Assembly: GCF_026155325.1 (NCBI RefSeq)
Contig: NZ_JAPFPW010000010.1
Location: 62,001 to 126,000 of the forward strand
Reading direction: 5' to 3'
Source of the DNA: Desulfobotulus pelophilus
GTDB taxonomy: Bacteria; Desulfobacterota; Desulfobacteria; Desulfobacterales; ASO4-4
Length of the DNA: 64,000 nt
Shown here: positions 63,340 to 64,000 of the stretch, in pieces
Numbering within the stretch: position 1 is the stretch's first letter
How the letters are laid out: each line of letters starts with the position of its first letter
Translations under genes and position numbers: made by a program
Notes under the pieces: generated by a model
The model's database searches: none
What the model saw: the letters and a program-made list of their open reading frames with translations, nothing else
Told to the model about the DNA's origin: nothing

Positions 63340-64000
63340 ATGAGCTCTTATCAGGAAGCTTACAGCAAAAAAATGCGCCGCCCGGAAGAGGCTGTGCGAC
63401 ACATTCAGTCCGGAGACTGGGTTGATTACGGTAACTTTGCCTGTGCCCCCCTGACGCTGGATGCCGCTCTGGCCGAGCGTGTCGGTGAGCTGGAGAATGT
63501 CAAGGTAAGAGCCATGACATTCCCCGGTCTTGCCGCCGTTGCCAAAGCCGATCCCACGGCTACCCGATTCATTTACAACAACTGGCATTTTTCCGGTGGT
63601 GACCGTAAACTCCATGATGCCGGCAACTGCTTTTATGTCCCCTTCCTTTTTCATGAAGGTCCGGGCTACTATGACATCATTGATTCCGATGTTTTCTGCG
63701 TTGCCGTTGCTCCCATGGATTCCAGGGGATATTTCAATTTCGGCTCCTCCAACTCCATACAGATGGCCGTGGCGCGGAGAGCCAAAAAAGTTATTGTGGA
63801 AATCAACCGCAGCATCCCCCACTGTTACGGTGGATTCAACGAGGGTATCCATATTGATCAGGTAGACATGATAGTGGAATCCGATCACAGACCCCTTTTC
63901 CAGCTGCCCTCCACCAATCCGTCAGAGATTGACACCCGCATAGCAGGGCTGATCATGGAAGATATTCAGGATGGCTCCTGCATTCAGCTGGGTATTGGGG
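63340..64000 (+). CDS. Acetyl-CoA hydrolase/transferase family CoA-transferase, N-terminal part (cut by window edge)
   Basis: 220 residues are visible, and the frame runs off the window edge. Start at 63340 has AAGGAGG five bases upstream. WVDYGNFACAPLTLDAALAE, FIYNNWHFSGGDRKLHDAG and VIVEINRSIPHCYGGFNEGIHIDQVDMIVESD align without gaps to the enzyme at 55424, so the two are clear paralogues with many substitutions. The catalytic Glu lies beyond the edge. Behind a sigma-54 promoter and downstream of its own activator. Role as for the paralogue; a different acid substrate is likely (inference). Confidence 0.9.
   Translation, partial: MSSYQEAYSKKMRRPEEAVRHIQSGDWVDYGNFACAPLTLDAALAERVGELENVKVRAMTFPGLAAVAKADPTATRFIYNNWHFSGGDRKLHDAGNCFYVPFLFHEGPGYYDIIDSDVFCVAVAPMDSRGYFNFGSSNSIQMAVARRAKKVIVEINRSIPHCYGGFNEGIHIDQVDMIVESDHRPLFQLPSTNPSEIDTRIAGLIMEDIQDGSCIQLGIG

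Overview
The window reads as chromosomal DNA of a Gram-negative anaerobe or microaerophile, most plausibly a Desulfobacterota (former deltaproteobacterial) species. The evidence is a TRAP transporter, RecBCD, class II IlvC with IlvY, several PAS-equipped sigma-54 activators, an OxlT-type carrier, acyl-CoA/acetate CoA-transferases, an export and outer-membrane complement, and -24/-12 promoters. The assignment to that phylum is inference from gene content. No rRNA, tRNA, CRISPR array, IS element or prophage was found.

Layout. 0-4.4 kb: a partial VOC gene, a lipoprotein Mn-type superoxide dismutase, SelO, a soluble PAS/mini-MCP protein and HisF. 4.5-13 kb: a leftward operon of diguanylate cyclase, SDR oxidoreductase, acyltransferase/hydrolase fusion, patatin and GntP-type permease, which looks like lipid or hydroxyacyl turnover plus carboxylate transport. 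13.3-19.5 kb: rightward NIL-ferredoxin, MnmA and MtaB (tRNA sulfur modification), then a TRAP transporter with hairpins after its binding-protein gene. 19.6-22.1 kb: divergent ilvC/ilvY. 22.2-31.7 kb: recC-recB-(HAD phosphatase)-recD. 32.1-39.1 kb: a tripartite export operon (TolC-like protein, PAS-fused periplasmic adaptor, MacB-like ATPase and permease), followed by a structured intergenic RNA candidate and a sigma-54 activator whose GAFTGA loop is altered to GIATGV. 39.2-41.2 kb: a secreted lipase with its foldase. 41.9-49.7 kb: one 7.8 kb gene for a C-A-T-C-A-T-reductase peptide synthetase ending in a cyclic-nucleotide-binding-like domain. 49.9-55.3 kb: a small membrane protein, a chemoreceptor-hemerythrin, an OmpA-type protein and an OxlT-type carrier. 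55.4-64 kb: two mirror-image modules, each with a membrane-protein gene, a PAS/sigma-54 activator and a CoA-transferase behind a sigma-54 promoter. The left module has three copies of an 18-bp dyad between activator and promoter.

The most unusual items are the cNMP-like tail on the peptide synthetase, the PAS domain on the exporter's periplasmic adaptor beside an atypical sigma-54 activator, and the mirrored CoA-transferase modules with their repeated operator. All functions are read from motifs and context. No database search was run.
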